64,000 bases of DNA from Prunus persica. Its lineage: Eukaryota; Streptophyta; Magnoliopsida; Rosales; Rosaceae. Below the pieces are notes generated by a model. The model saw only the letters and a list, made by a program, of their open reading frames with translations, had not been told where the DNA came from and did no database searches. The stretch is from contig NC_034010.1 in the NCBI RefSeq assembly GCF_000346465.2, positions 14,671,248-14,735,247 of the forward strand. Direction: 5' to 3'. Below, one piece after another: positions 25,357 through 35,043 of the stretch (its first letter is position 1; every line of letters starts with the position of its first letter). The position numbers and the translations under genes are program-made.

Positions 25357-26927
25357 TCTAGTAGTGATTGACCTAATGGTATGAAGATTAGCCGGTGATT
25401 TGGAGATTGGTCGTCGCTAGAAAATCTCTCAAGCCACCCACCTCTGCCGGAGGTGTGTGGGCCACCTTGTAGTGGCCCATTATGTTCTAAAATGTTCCCC
25501 ACGTTGTCTCGAGCATGAAAGTATGCTCGGATTTGAATTTGGTTACCGTTTGACTATCAAACGGATATTGCGCCTATTATGCGATATCTGGATTCGATAG
25601 GTTTGAACTGTTCGATCGGTTCCATTTTCAAATATGTTCTTCCCTATACCTTTAGGATCTAGTAGGAACTTGCAGATCGAGAATCGGAGTCTTGGATACT
25701 CCGAGTCAATGATTCTAGGGTTAGACGAACCGATGCTTTTTGATTGTGCGATTGGCTTAGATTCAATCACTCGATTGAGACCGAACCCTCGAGACAATGA
25801 TTTTGTATATTGAATATTATGTTTTGGGTTATACTATTTTCGAACGAGTTTATGAGTTTGACTTTTTCTTTAATATGGTTTCTGTGGATTTCATAAGGGA
25901 GAGTGTATTTTATTATATATATTTGTTTATGAAATTGAATTTTAGATTTTGGCTAATGCACGCCATTATATGTACCTCTCCTTGGATATTGATATTTAGA
26001 TACAATGGATACTTGGATATGTCGAAACTCGAGCACCCTTCGAGGGGTGTGCCGTAGGCCCTTGACAGGCAGTTTGCACGTGTAAGACTTGTTTCAGCCG
26101 CACGTGCAATGTGTTGCCGGCATGTATGCTGTAGAGCAATAGTCCCCCCGGTTGGACTGCTCAACTCTAGTCATAGGATAATGTGATGCTATCCCGTGGT
26201 CTAGTCAATAAGGATTAAAAAGAATAAGTTGACATTGTTTTCCAAGAATTTGAGAAGTATAAATTTTATGGTTTTCCTTATCATATGTTATGACATGAAC
26301 TTACTGAATTGACTTATTTTCAAGTATCGGATGGTATATATGCACGTATATAAAAGGATTTTGTTGCACAGTGTTTTGACAATATTTTCTAAAGCGGAGG
26401 AGGTTATTTATGTTGAATATAAATTATGTTTAACGCTTTGTTTTCATCCACTCACTTTTTTTGTTTTGCGCCCCCTAGGTTCTAGATATCTGAAGTCGAG
26501 ACCACCACGTCGAGGCATCATCGTTGTCCGCTCCGTAAGCTCACACCATAGGAACTTTCCTTTATCTTTCTCTACTTTCCTTTTTTCCGGGTTATAAACT
26601 TAATCTTTAGTTACTCTGCTTGCTTGTTTTGAGTTTGGGTAGAGGGCGTAAAGTCCATTTGAAAAGTCTTAACGGTCGTGTGTGCTTTAACTTGTGCATG
26701 CTGAAAGTTTGGACTATTTCTGTACTTGTTTGCAGGTACGGTATTTTGGGGAATGTTCCAATTATGGGGTAGACTTTGTCGAAATTTCGACAGAAGTCGA
26801 AGTCTTTATTAGTTTAAATTAGGGAAAAAGAATGTTTTAGAAAAGTGAGTCCGATATCGATTAGATGTAGGATGGAAAGCAAGGTTCGTCACGGATTCTG
26901 AGGGGAAATCCTGGGTAGGTCCTATTA
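24655..26927 (+). mobile_element. LTR-like block of a family related to the chromovirus LTR
   Basis: From about 24655 the text parallels the 2.6 kb LTR: GCTGATAGTATAGG, then TTTGACTATCAAACGG near 25550, then TTTTGCGCCCCC near 26464, then GGTAGACTTTGTCG and an end near GGTCCTATTA at 26921-26927. It is too diverged to be the same family. It replaces the missing RT-integrase part of the Tat element. A good target duplication was not found. Hairpin-prone repeats (TTGCACGTG/CACGTGCAA near 26070-26110) sit where the hairpin array lies in the other LTRs. Confidence 0.65.
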
Positions 26928-26929
26928 GA

Positions 26930-29440
26930 GAGCATGCCAGTCAACTCAGCATTCTTCTTCTCCAACTCTTCGAGCTGAGCAGAAGAGGGGGCAACTCAGC
27001 CTTAACATAAAAAATCACTCCCTTTTGAAATAAAGCGACTGCCACTTCCTTTTGCTTCTCCAAGAAAAGGCTTGGCGTAAACAGACGGGCTTGATAAGAA
27101 GTTCTTCTTAAGTAGATCACACACACACACACATCCCTAGCAAAGTTAGGCTTGTCAACCTTTGGATCAACAGTCCATGCATCTAAAGGACCCTTCCCCT
27201 GAGCAGATGACTACCAAGTCTTTTTCGTTAGTGACATTATCACATCGAAGAAAGTCAATGATTTAGACCAGCTCCAAGCTTGACCTCTCTCAACTCGGTA
27301 GATGCAGATGACTCAAACTTCTGTGACAAAAGTCAGCAGTCCTCTGCTTCTCGGCAGGTGAAGTAGATCAAGAGAATATGTCTTGGCAGGGCAGATCACA
27401 GCTTTAAAGTTGAAGACTTGAGCAAAATGTCGTGGACTTTATGCACTCCACCAACCTTCTTATTGTACATGCCTACAAGATGCTTGACCTTGGCAGACGA
27501 CAAAGCAGTTCTCTGCTTCTTGGCAGGTAAACTAGATCAAGAGCATACGTCTTTGCAGGGCAGATCACAGGTTTTGAGCTTTTTAGTTGAAGACTTGAGC
27601 AAAATGTCGCGAGCGTTATGCATGCCACCAACCTTCTTGTTATCCATGCCTACAAGTTGCTTGACCTTGGTAGGCGAAAAATAAGCAGCTCTCACTTGAG
27701 TCTTCTTAGCAGACAACACCTCTTTTGAAGAAGACTTGATCACAGTGAAAGGAAGTCTCGGCTTCTTTCTTAATAAAGACGCATCTCTTGCTCCTGAGGT
27801 TGTAGCTTTGTCTTTGGAAGACTTAGGAGCAACTTTCCTCTTTCTAAGGGGGTTCGGTCAAGGACTACTCCCATTTGTCAGTTAGATCATCCGAATCAGG
27901 ACCATACTGCTTCTACCTTGCAACTTCCCTGGTAGGGGTAGGCGACCAAACTTCTTTCGATGCTCGCTCAACAACCAGCACCATTTGCAAAACCTTGCAG
28001 GGATATTCAAGGCTCGATGGACCTTAGCCATGTCCAGTCCGAGATCCAGCTTCTTGCTGATATCCTTCTCTACAAGTAAAGACAGAAGTCAGTGAGTCAC
28101 ACATGAAAGAATTCAAATAAAATTGAAGCAAATTAATATAGTATGACATACCATTGCAGTAGGTGATGGGAACGAGTAGAATGTCGCCTACGTCACCTTC
28201 CCACCTTCCGCTCACCTCCTTAGCTGAGATTGTCAAACAGCTTAGGATTGCACACATAAAGTTGGGCATACTTCTTGCAATGTCTCACATTGAAGAAGTA
28301 AAAGAACTCTCGTATAGTCAAGCCCAGCTTAAAGAAGCAGTTTAGGTTATTAAAGCAGATGATTACCTGTTATATGTTTAAAGTACATTGGCTTGGGGTA
28401 CACTCCATGACACAAAATGCCTTCCTAAAAAACTTCGACAGGGGAAACGTGAAGCCTAAGGAAAACTAGAAGGGGTAGAAGGTGATGATCATGGCATCCG
28501 GATCATTCGGGTCCAGCGAGGCACGTCAACAATTCAAGGATTCGACAACCAGACATGCATGTCACCTGGTATAACTGAGGAATAGGTGGGTGCCACTTCT
28601 AGAAGTGAGCCTCAGTTATGACATAATGCAAGTTCGCCACGAATCTTTTCTTATACACCTTGGAACCACCCCACACGTACAAGGGCACTTGTGATCTAGG
28701 TGATCGGCTTCCCTTGTGAAATGACATGGTTGTTGAACATCTACAAAAAGGAGAAAATAACAAGTTAGATAGCAAGTCAAAATCCTAACTTGCGGTGCAA
28801 GACAAAAATAACAAAAAGGAGAAGGCCACGCAGTCCAAGCAGGCAATGCAGCCTCTTGGCCAGAGCCGAGCGACAACCTATCTAGCAGGTCACAACTTAT
28901 CTAGCTCCAGTAAAAAAAAGGGCTAGCCATCATCCGGTGACAACCACCAGCACTCACAATTATATTTGCAGCATAGCCCAGTTGCTAAACTGCAGCAAAA
29001 GTCGCAGTCCAATAGCCAGGCTCATGCCGTACACGGCAAAAGAAAAAAAAAGAAAAAAAAATAAAGCGGTCGTAATCACTGCCATCAGAAGCGGCCACAG
29101 TTGCGCTGCCATAGTCTAATCGTTCTAGCCACCACGCTCCCTGCTATCATAAAACAACAATGACAATTAACTGGTCCTCGCCGGCAAGAGCAAAAAAAAA
29201 AAAAAAAAAAAAAAGTCACTGCAGCAGCCACCAGCGACCACTGCCACAGTCACAGCTGGTCACCCTAGCTGCCCCATACAATCATGACGACAACTGACCG
29301 GGCCTGCGCCAGCTGGTCCTCGGCACGAAGTTAAATGAAAATTTAAAAAAAAACAAAAAAACAAAAAGACAAGCGTGACCTACCTCAGTGTGCACGACAA
29401 CTCCTCTCCTCAACAAGTAGTACACTCAAGCAAGATCTCT
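26930..29440 (-). pseudogene. Antisense ORF (aORF) of the Tat element, decayed
   Basis: Minus-strand frames here match, in the same order, the plus-strand ORF of the minus-strand Tat element at 42473-44064. DNKKVGGMHNARD (about 27650) corresponds to DNKKINGMPNIRD. DLLKKNFLSSPS and LEKQKEVAVALFQKG (27120-27000) correspond to DLLKTNFLLSPS and LEKQREATFHLLQK. In both elements the ORF runs opposite to gag-pol and lies between pol and the 3' LTR. Antisense extra ORFs are known in Tat elements, but I cannot name a domain. Stops and a 177-bp duplication break the frame. Confidence 0.75.
27330..27683. repeat. 177-bp tandem duplication inside the antisense ORF
   Basis: TTGAAGACTTGAGCAAAATG at about 27410 recurs at about 27587. 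The flanking CTCTGCTTCT.GGCAGGT and GCAGGGCAGATCACAG recur with the same spacing. Two copies are clear. Confidence 0.8.
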
Positions 29441-29494
29441 CTCACAAGTTAGAAATTAGAGGAATACAAGTTTTCAATTTGAAGAGAAGCCTTG

Positions 29495-29600
29495 TATTTA
29501 TAAAGGTTGGGCATCTTAGGTCAAAATGAAATCACAAGCCTATTCCAATTGGGAGCCCAACTCCAAGAAGAAACCAAAAACCTCTTCTAGTCAGGAGCCC
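29495..29600 (-). promoter_or_regulatory. Antisense promoter of the Tat aORF
   Basis: The minus strand reads GGAGTTGGGCTCCCAATTGG, then GGCTTGTGATTTC, then a TATA box TATAAATA (complement of 29495-29502) and ACAAGGC. The same string of elements with TATAAATG precedes the aORF of the other Tat element at 42473. A downstream leader GAGAGAGATCTTG and GAGGAGTTGTCGTGCA is also shared. It lies about 200 bp from the inner edge of the 3' LTR. Confidence 0.7.
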
Positions 29601-29698
29601 AGTTCATAAAAGGAAGCCCAGACACAGTTGGAAAGCTCGATAAATATTTCTCACATCCTCCATGTCATGCATGTGCCATGCAGAAGTTGGAGGGCATT

Positions 29699-31176
29699 TG
29701 TGGGAACAAATATTTCGGTGACCAACGAACGAGTGACACGTGGAAAAGGGAAAGTCCTTATGTCAAATAATCAATCTAATTAAATCCTATTTAATTAGGA
29801 AGATATTATTTGATTTAAGAAGGGAATATCTCCCTAAATCAAGGAAGATTTCCACCAAAACTCCTTGATTAATTCCAATCTCCTATTTTTTTGGTAAGAA
29901 TAATTCTAATTAAATAAGGATTCTTCTTCAAACCCTAGAAGGCATGAGTTCTATAAATACATGGCTACACAACACACACAAGGTAATTCTAAAATCAATT
30001 CTGAAAATCCTAGAGAACTCTCATTCTCTCTCTCCCTGCACGCCACTCTTTCTCTCTCTCTCTCTCTCCTTCACACGGCTCTAACCAAAACTGATAGGAC
30101 TCGGCCCAAATTCCACTTTGGAATCCGAGCCGAACCCTGTGCGTGTCTGACACCTGGCAAATGCCGGGCACAAATGACCAACTTGCCCTTCTAACTAGAA
30201 ACCAATTTTTACTATCAATTAGACTTATGCCGAAAATTCGACAGAGTCTCCCCTGTAACTTGCTCGTTTCCCAAAAGTTTCCACTTGTATCCAAGCAATC
30301 AAGCATCATATCATTTTGGCATCAGCCTCAACAAATCAAATAAATCATTCTTCTAATAAAATTCGATTCTAAATCTTAGAACATTCCCAGAACAATGTTA
30401 GGTTTCAAAATAACTTAACTGGACTGCTTTCAATCACTTGACCTCGCGGCTGCATCTAGAATTCTAGGTTTCCTACGTACCCTTAATAAGGGATCAAACC
30501 ACACGTAGTTCTTTCCCTTTAATAATGTAATTGAATATCTTATTCATTCATCATATTGCCATGTGTTTTACAAATCAAACTGAATTCTCATGTGCGTGAT
30601 GTACTCACATATTCACAACTCTAAAACAATACTTTGCAACTTCCCAATACTCTTAACAGTCATATACTGATTATAAATAAGCCATACATTGAACTCCCTC
30701 TACATATTTTGATCGTAACTTCCTCAATACAACTCGGATTTGAGCCCACTGTGTGTTTACGGACTTATCTCGAAGTGCTCTACATAACAGTTTGATCGAA
30801 ATTTCCAAATTCTTTTTCGATAAAAAAGGTCAACTTTTAAACCCATTAAAATATTCAGGGGCAAGATAGTCTTTTATCATAATAAATTAATAATTAAATA
30901 TTAATTTTAGTTCTGGTTGTCACAAAAACACACTCGACTCCGACCACCTGGTTTTCTCCATGAGAGAAGAACTCCATCCTTTTCGTTACTTTGTCGTATC
31001 TTCCTAAGATCCAATTAACTAAATTAGGCATCGGAGGGCCTTTCGCCAACACCCCCATGGGTGTGGTCCATTGACCTAGATTTTTTTTATAGGGGGCGTA
31101 AAGGAAGAAGAAGAAGGGAGTTCGAAGGGTGAAGAATCAATCCGTGAATATTCCCCGGTGCAGTATTGCACAAATA
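29699..31176 (+). repeat. 3' LTR of the 18211 Tat element, split by a solo LTR
   Basis: It begins TGTGGGAACAAATATTTCGG after the purine-rich AGTTGGAGGGCATT and ends GCACAAATA. Removing the 30092-30924 insert and one TSD copy leaves about 640 bp, collinear with the 596-bp 5' LTR. Many substitutions separate the two LTRs, so this element is old. Confidence 0.87.
30092..30924 (-). mobile_element. Solo LTR (833 bp) of another Ty3 family, nested in the 3' LTR
   Basis: On the minus strand it starts TGTGACAACCAGAAC (plus GTTCTGGTTGTCACA at 30910-30924) and ends CCGAGTCCTATCA. A perfect target duplication AAAAC flanks it at 30087-30091 and 30925-30929. No internal part is present. Element inside element gives a clear age order. 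Confidence 0.93.
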
Positions 31177-31181
31177 GCCCC

Positions 31182-31440
31182 AACCCCACCTTCGATCCTT
31201 CTAGTCTCAACCACCTCCACAACCACCGCCACCTAGGTCGGCTCCGCCCAATCCTAAGCCCCGATCGCCACCCCAGCCTTTTGCACCTTCCTCAACCACA
31301 TTTGAGAAAATCTTCGTAGCCTCTACCAGTGCCACCCATGGTCTGAGCTCTTTGACCACTCCACCTTCGCCAAGCATGAGTCGCTCTTGGACACCACTAG
31401 TCGGATCCACAAGAACTAGTCCAAGCATGAGGTTTGATAT
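31182..31440 (+). pseudogene. PRA1-family gene fragment
   Basis: One frame reads PIATPAFCTFLNHI, stop, ENLRSLYQCHPWSELFD, then HSTFAKHESLLDTTSRIHKN, stop. It matches the N-terminal half of plant PRA1 (prenylated Rab acceptor) proteins, which usually read RRPWSELFDRSAFSKPESL and RIRKNYSYFR. The membrane segments that should follow are absent. Three in-frame stops make it a relic. It starts right at the 3' edge of the Tat element. Confidence 0.7.
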
Positions 31441-33530
31441 ATTCTCTCTCTCTCCCTCTCTTTTCATTTTTTTTGAAACAAATTCTCTTTGTTTTCTTTG
31501 GTAACACAGAGGATCCAAAGATTAGTATTGGATTTATTCTTATTTAATTAATTAATCAGCCATAGACTAGATTATATATGACTTTGGTGAGCCTAATTTT
31601 CTGTGCATGATATGCCAAAAGACAGAGTTGAGGGTTATAAACTTGTATGTGTAATTTGGGATGAGGTTTTGATGGTTAAGATATGGAAGATGTCCTAAGT
31701 CTGCAGGGAACTCAAATTTGGGATAGGTTATATATACTTGTAGGACAATGAGTCTACTGGAAAATACGTGTACTTGTGGCAATGTGCTTGTGGTATTCAT
31801 GTATTGAATGATTACAGAACAGTCCAGCAACTGGAATATAGGTCCTTACAAGCATCAAAAGTTGGAAAATGAGTGGAATTGGAGACTCATATATAATGTT
31901 AGGATATGTTCACATGTTAGGATTTCACTTTTTGTACACATTGCATTGCAATTTCATTTAATTACATTTGGCTAAATTGTTTTATTATTGGATATTGGTA
32001 TGATTTTTGAAGTCAATGAAAATTATACAATTGTGTAATCAATGGATATGCATTTTTTACTTTGTTTCGTTGCTTATTTTCATGATGAATTTGATTTTCG
32101 GTTTTTGTTTTTGTTTTTTTTGTTCTTGTTATTTTGGTTGCAACTTGATTAGAAATTGCAGCGCAGTTTCTGAATGTTTAAGTTAAAATTATTAAGCCCA
32201 ATGATGATTGGATATTAAAAAGAAGTCTGTCTGATTTTGAACCTATATGTTTGTTTGACTTAGTTTTAATACTTTGATCATAGCGCTTGCCTTTTTGTTG
32301 CTTTACAATTTTGTTTAATTTATTCACAAACATTTCTTTGCGGTTTCTGTTTAATGCTTTTTTGTTTTGTTTATTTTGTTACTGTTATTGTTATGTTTTT
32401 ATTAGATTGTACATTGATCATTGTTATTAAAATACACAATGCATTACAGTTTATATTTCTATAGAATTGGTTTTTTTTGTTGTTGTTGCAATTTCTTTCA
32501 TATTTGGAATCATGAAAAAAGAACTGCTCAGTTTTGCACACACAACATTGCAGTTTTGCACACAATGCGTTGCAGTTTTCATTTAATTACAATTGGCTAA
32601 ATTTTTTTTATCTTTGTATATTGGTATGATTTTTGAAGTTAATGAAAATAGTACAATTGTGTCATCAATGGATATGCCTTTTTGACTTTATTTAGTTGCT
32701 TGTTTTCATGATGGCTTTTTTTTTTACATTGTAGATTGATCATTATTAAAATACACAATGCATTGCAGTTTTTTTATTTTTTATTTTTTATTTTTTATTT
32801 TTTTATTTTATAGAATTGGTTTTTGTTGCATTTTATGTTTTTGTTTGCTATTTTTGTTTACATCATTGATATGTACATTGTTTTGCGTTGCATAAATATA
32901 GAGCATGAGGGATTTGATACAAATCTTGTGTGAATCAGTGTTGAATTTTTTTTTTTCATTTAAAAAAGCTGTTTAATGTTAATATAATATTGCATAACTG
33001 AACAAATATCACAAAAACAAGGTTGGTGTAGTGGTTTGTGAATGAAGATTTTCTCCTTTGAGGGTTGTGTAATTTTGAGGTTTTTGACTTCAAATGAAAT
33101 AATGAAATAATTTAAATAAGCTTCAGTGCCATTCCTTCTAATTTATAGGATTTAGTAATTTTAGGTACATTTATTAGTCTTTGACCTCAAGTAAATTAGG
33201 TGAAATTTATTTTTTGTCTATCACAATAATAAACTCTATAATTAATGACTATAAACCAAAGCTCGCAAAAATATTTTGTAGTTCTCTTCAGGGTGCAAAC
33301 ATATACAATTTACATATAAGAAGAACAATAAGAACAATAAATAAGAATAAAATATTGGTACAATAAAGTAAATTCAGGACCTCTACTTTGATTTATGATA
33401 CAACTTGGCTTTTGAGCTTGTTAATATGGTGATGTATAAATACAAGTTAGTCATGGTTGATATATACCAATAATATTGTGATATGTATTATCAATCTAAC
33501 TGTTACATACACACATATATATATATAGTT
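31441..33530. other. AT-rich intergenic DNA with internal duplications, no gene
   Basis: Long T and A runs. A block at about 31940-32100 (GGTATGATTTTTGAAGT, ACAATTGTGT.ATCAATGG) recurs at 32570-32720. Another at about 32397-32490 (AAAATACACAATGCATT, TAGAATTGG) recurs at 32719-32830. No coding frame can be supported. Confidence 0.6.
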
Positions 33531-33595
33531 GTTTCTTTTATCGGGATGTCCGCACGATAATAATATCCGAACTTCTGCATAAGAGAATTTCTATA
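33390..33595. repeat. Remnant related to the 51925-52153 repeat block
   Basis: CTTGGCTTTTGAGCTT, ATGTATTATCAATCTAAC and GGGATGTCCGCACGATAATAAT recur in the same order near 51926-52060. The palindromic MITE core at 52026-52153 is shortened here. Confidence 0.6.
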
Positions 33596-33640
33596 TATAT
33601 ACATCTCCTTCTATTAAGGGATTCCCTAAATAATTTTATT

Positions 33641-33962
33641 TGAGGGACACCCTTTAGGGTCCCTTACGAATTGTTTTTTAACAATTAATCCAAACATCTA
33701 TTTTTTAAGTCTACATTCATAGATCATTTTTGTAAAAAATTAGACACATTGAAAACGGTTTTGACATCCAATTGTATCATACAAAATCAATACATGAGGC
33801 TTCAAGAAAGTACTAAAATTTCAATAACCCAATTACGTGGTCAAATGATATCGGATTCAAGTGATTTTTAGTAGAGATGATCTTTGAATGATTATCTAAA
33901 AAATAGAGATTTGGATTGGGAAAATACAATGTGGAGTGAGCCCTACAAGGGTGCCCCTCAAA
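33641..33962. mobile_element. MITE-like repeat, copy 1 (about 322 bp)
   Basis: Ends are inverted: TTTGAGGGACACCCTTTAGG at the left and CCCTACAAGGGTGCCCCTCAA at the right (complement TTGAGGGGCACCCTTGTAGGG). No coding capacity. The family is not assigned; no clear target duplication was read. Confidence 0.7.
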
Positions 33963-34009
33963 TAAGATCCCTCAAATAATTTTACAAGGGATCCCTCAAA
34001 TAATTTTAT

Positions 34010-34326
34010 TGAGGGACACCCTTTAGAGTCCCTTACGAAATTTTTTTCAATCCAAACATCTATTCTTCAAATCTTCATTCATCGATCATCCTTTCAAAAA
34101 TTCATGTAAATTGAAAATCATTAAAGCATCTAATTGAGACCAACAAAATCAATGAACACGGTACTTCAAGAAAGTACTTAAATTTCAATAATTTAAATGA
34201 TTAGTCAAATGATATCGGATTCAAGTGATTTTTTGTATAGATGATCTTTGAATGAATATCTACAAAATAGAAGGTTTGGATTAGTGAAATACAATGTGGA
34301 GTGGGCCCTACAAGAGTATCCCTCAA
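34010..34326. mobile_element. MITE-like repeat, copy 2 (about 317 bp)
   Basis: Same ends (TTGAGGGACACCCTTTAGAG left, CCCTACAAGAGTATCCCTCAA right) and the same interior as copy 1, in the same orientation, 48 bp further on. The AAGGGATCCCTCAAATAATTTTA spacer is itself partly repeated. Confidence 0.7.
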
Positions 34327-34429
34327 CGAAAGCTCTCTGTATATATATATGTGTATTTATTTAATGATATAAGTTACTTAATCATCACATATTATTTTTT
34401 TCTTTGACGCCGGCAATTGTCCCCACATT

Positions 34430-35043
34430 TCAATTCTTACATCCATTTATATAATACATATAAATGTCATTAGCAGCATGCAAAACGAAGATTTTATATG
34501 AGCATTATTTTTGACTTGATGCATTGCCCATGGATTTCTTCTAGCAACCAAATATCCATCTGATCATATCGTATCATATTTTATGAGACTATGATGCGGC
34601 ATTAGACCAGAAAAGGTCACCATTAGACCAGAAAAGGCTATCATTTCTCCTCCTGTGCCATCATTTCCCCGCAAAGCCCACGAAATTGCCAAAAAATAGA
34701 AAGCTAGCAAACAATAATAAAGTGGCTCCCACACACTTAACTAAACAATAATTTGGGCTAATATTCAACAATAATTACCTGTTATTTATTTATTTATAAA
34801 GAATCTTCAACAGGCCATTGTCCCCCACTTTCAATTCAGAGCATGCAATTGGCCTTCGCATCGATGATCACTTGGAAGAAAGTCGTTGCCAATATGCAAA
34901 TGCAGGTCCATCGATTTGACATATATCTACCGAGCTCCTGTCAAACGCGGCTTTGACCTCTAAGTCGTGCAATAGAAATGCAGCAGCTGCTTCCCCAAAG
35001 CTAGCTAGCGGATTGAAGAAGTGTGTCTAAAAATTCTCTCTCC
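34430..35043 (+). promoter_or_regulatory. Upstream region of LRK10L gene A
   Basis: 34440-34605 is nearly identical to 60825-60977 upstream of copy C, so the promoter was duplicated with the gene. A W-box TTGACC (WRKY-binding core) lies at 34953-34958, 85 bp before the ATG. Between them is less conserved AT-rich DNA. Confidence 0.65.
34978..35004 (+). CDS. Eight-codon uORF, the relic of the original LRK10L start
   Basis: ATG at 34978 reads MQQLLPQS and stops at TAG 35002-35004. Copy C starts with the same context (AGAAATGCAGCAGCTGCTT) and reads on as MQQLLDQSTCR. In gene A an inserted segment creates the stop, so the former start codon is now a uORF 40 bp before the ATG at 35044. It may lower translation. 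Confidence 0.6.
   Translation: MQQLLPQS

Larger units (their letters stand above)
18211..31176 (+). mobile_element. Tat-lineage Ty3-gypsy element with nested insertions
   Basis: The 5' LTR begins TGTGGGAACAAATA at 18211 and the matching 3' LTR starts at 29699. The flanks are GACCC (18206-18210) and GCCCC (31177-31181), a target duplication with one mismatch. Inside, in order: primer site, gag (cut by a solo LTR), protease remains, the start of RT, an LTR-like block from another Ty3 family, a minus-strand antisense ORF, a purine-rich run, and the 3' LTR, itself cut by a second solo LTR. The RT core, RNase H and integrase are missing, so the element is not autonomous. The pol wording (MLGINLRIIYNRLHVN) is Tat-type. 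Confidence 0.88.

Noticed and set aside
18206..31181. LTR ends at 18800 and 31170 (TTTGCA/ATTGCA)
   Set aside because: With those ends no target duplication fits. The related 41551 element shows the LTR extends six bases further, which gives GACCC/GCCCC flanks.
31207..31518. Gly-rich minus-strand ORF of 103 codons
   Set aside because: It is the reverse of the Pro-rich PRA1-like frame, and the plus-strand similarity is the better explanation.
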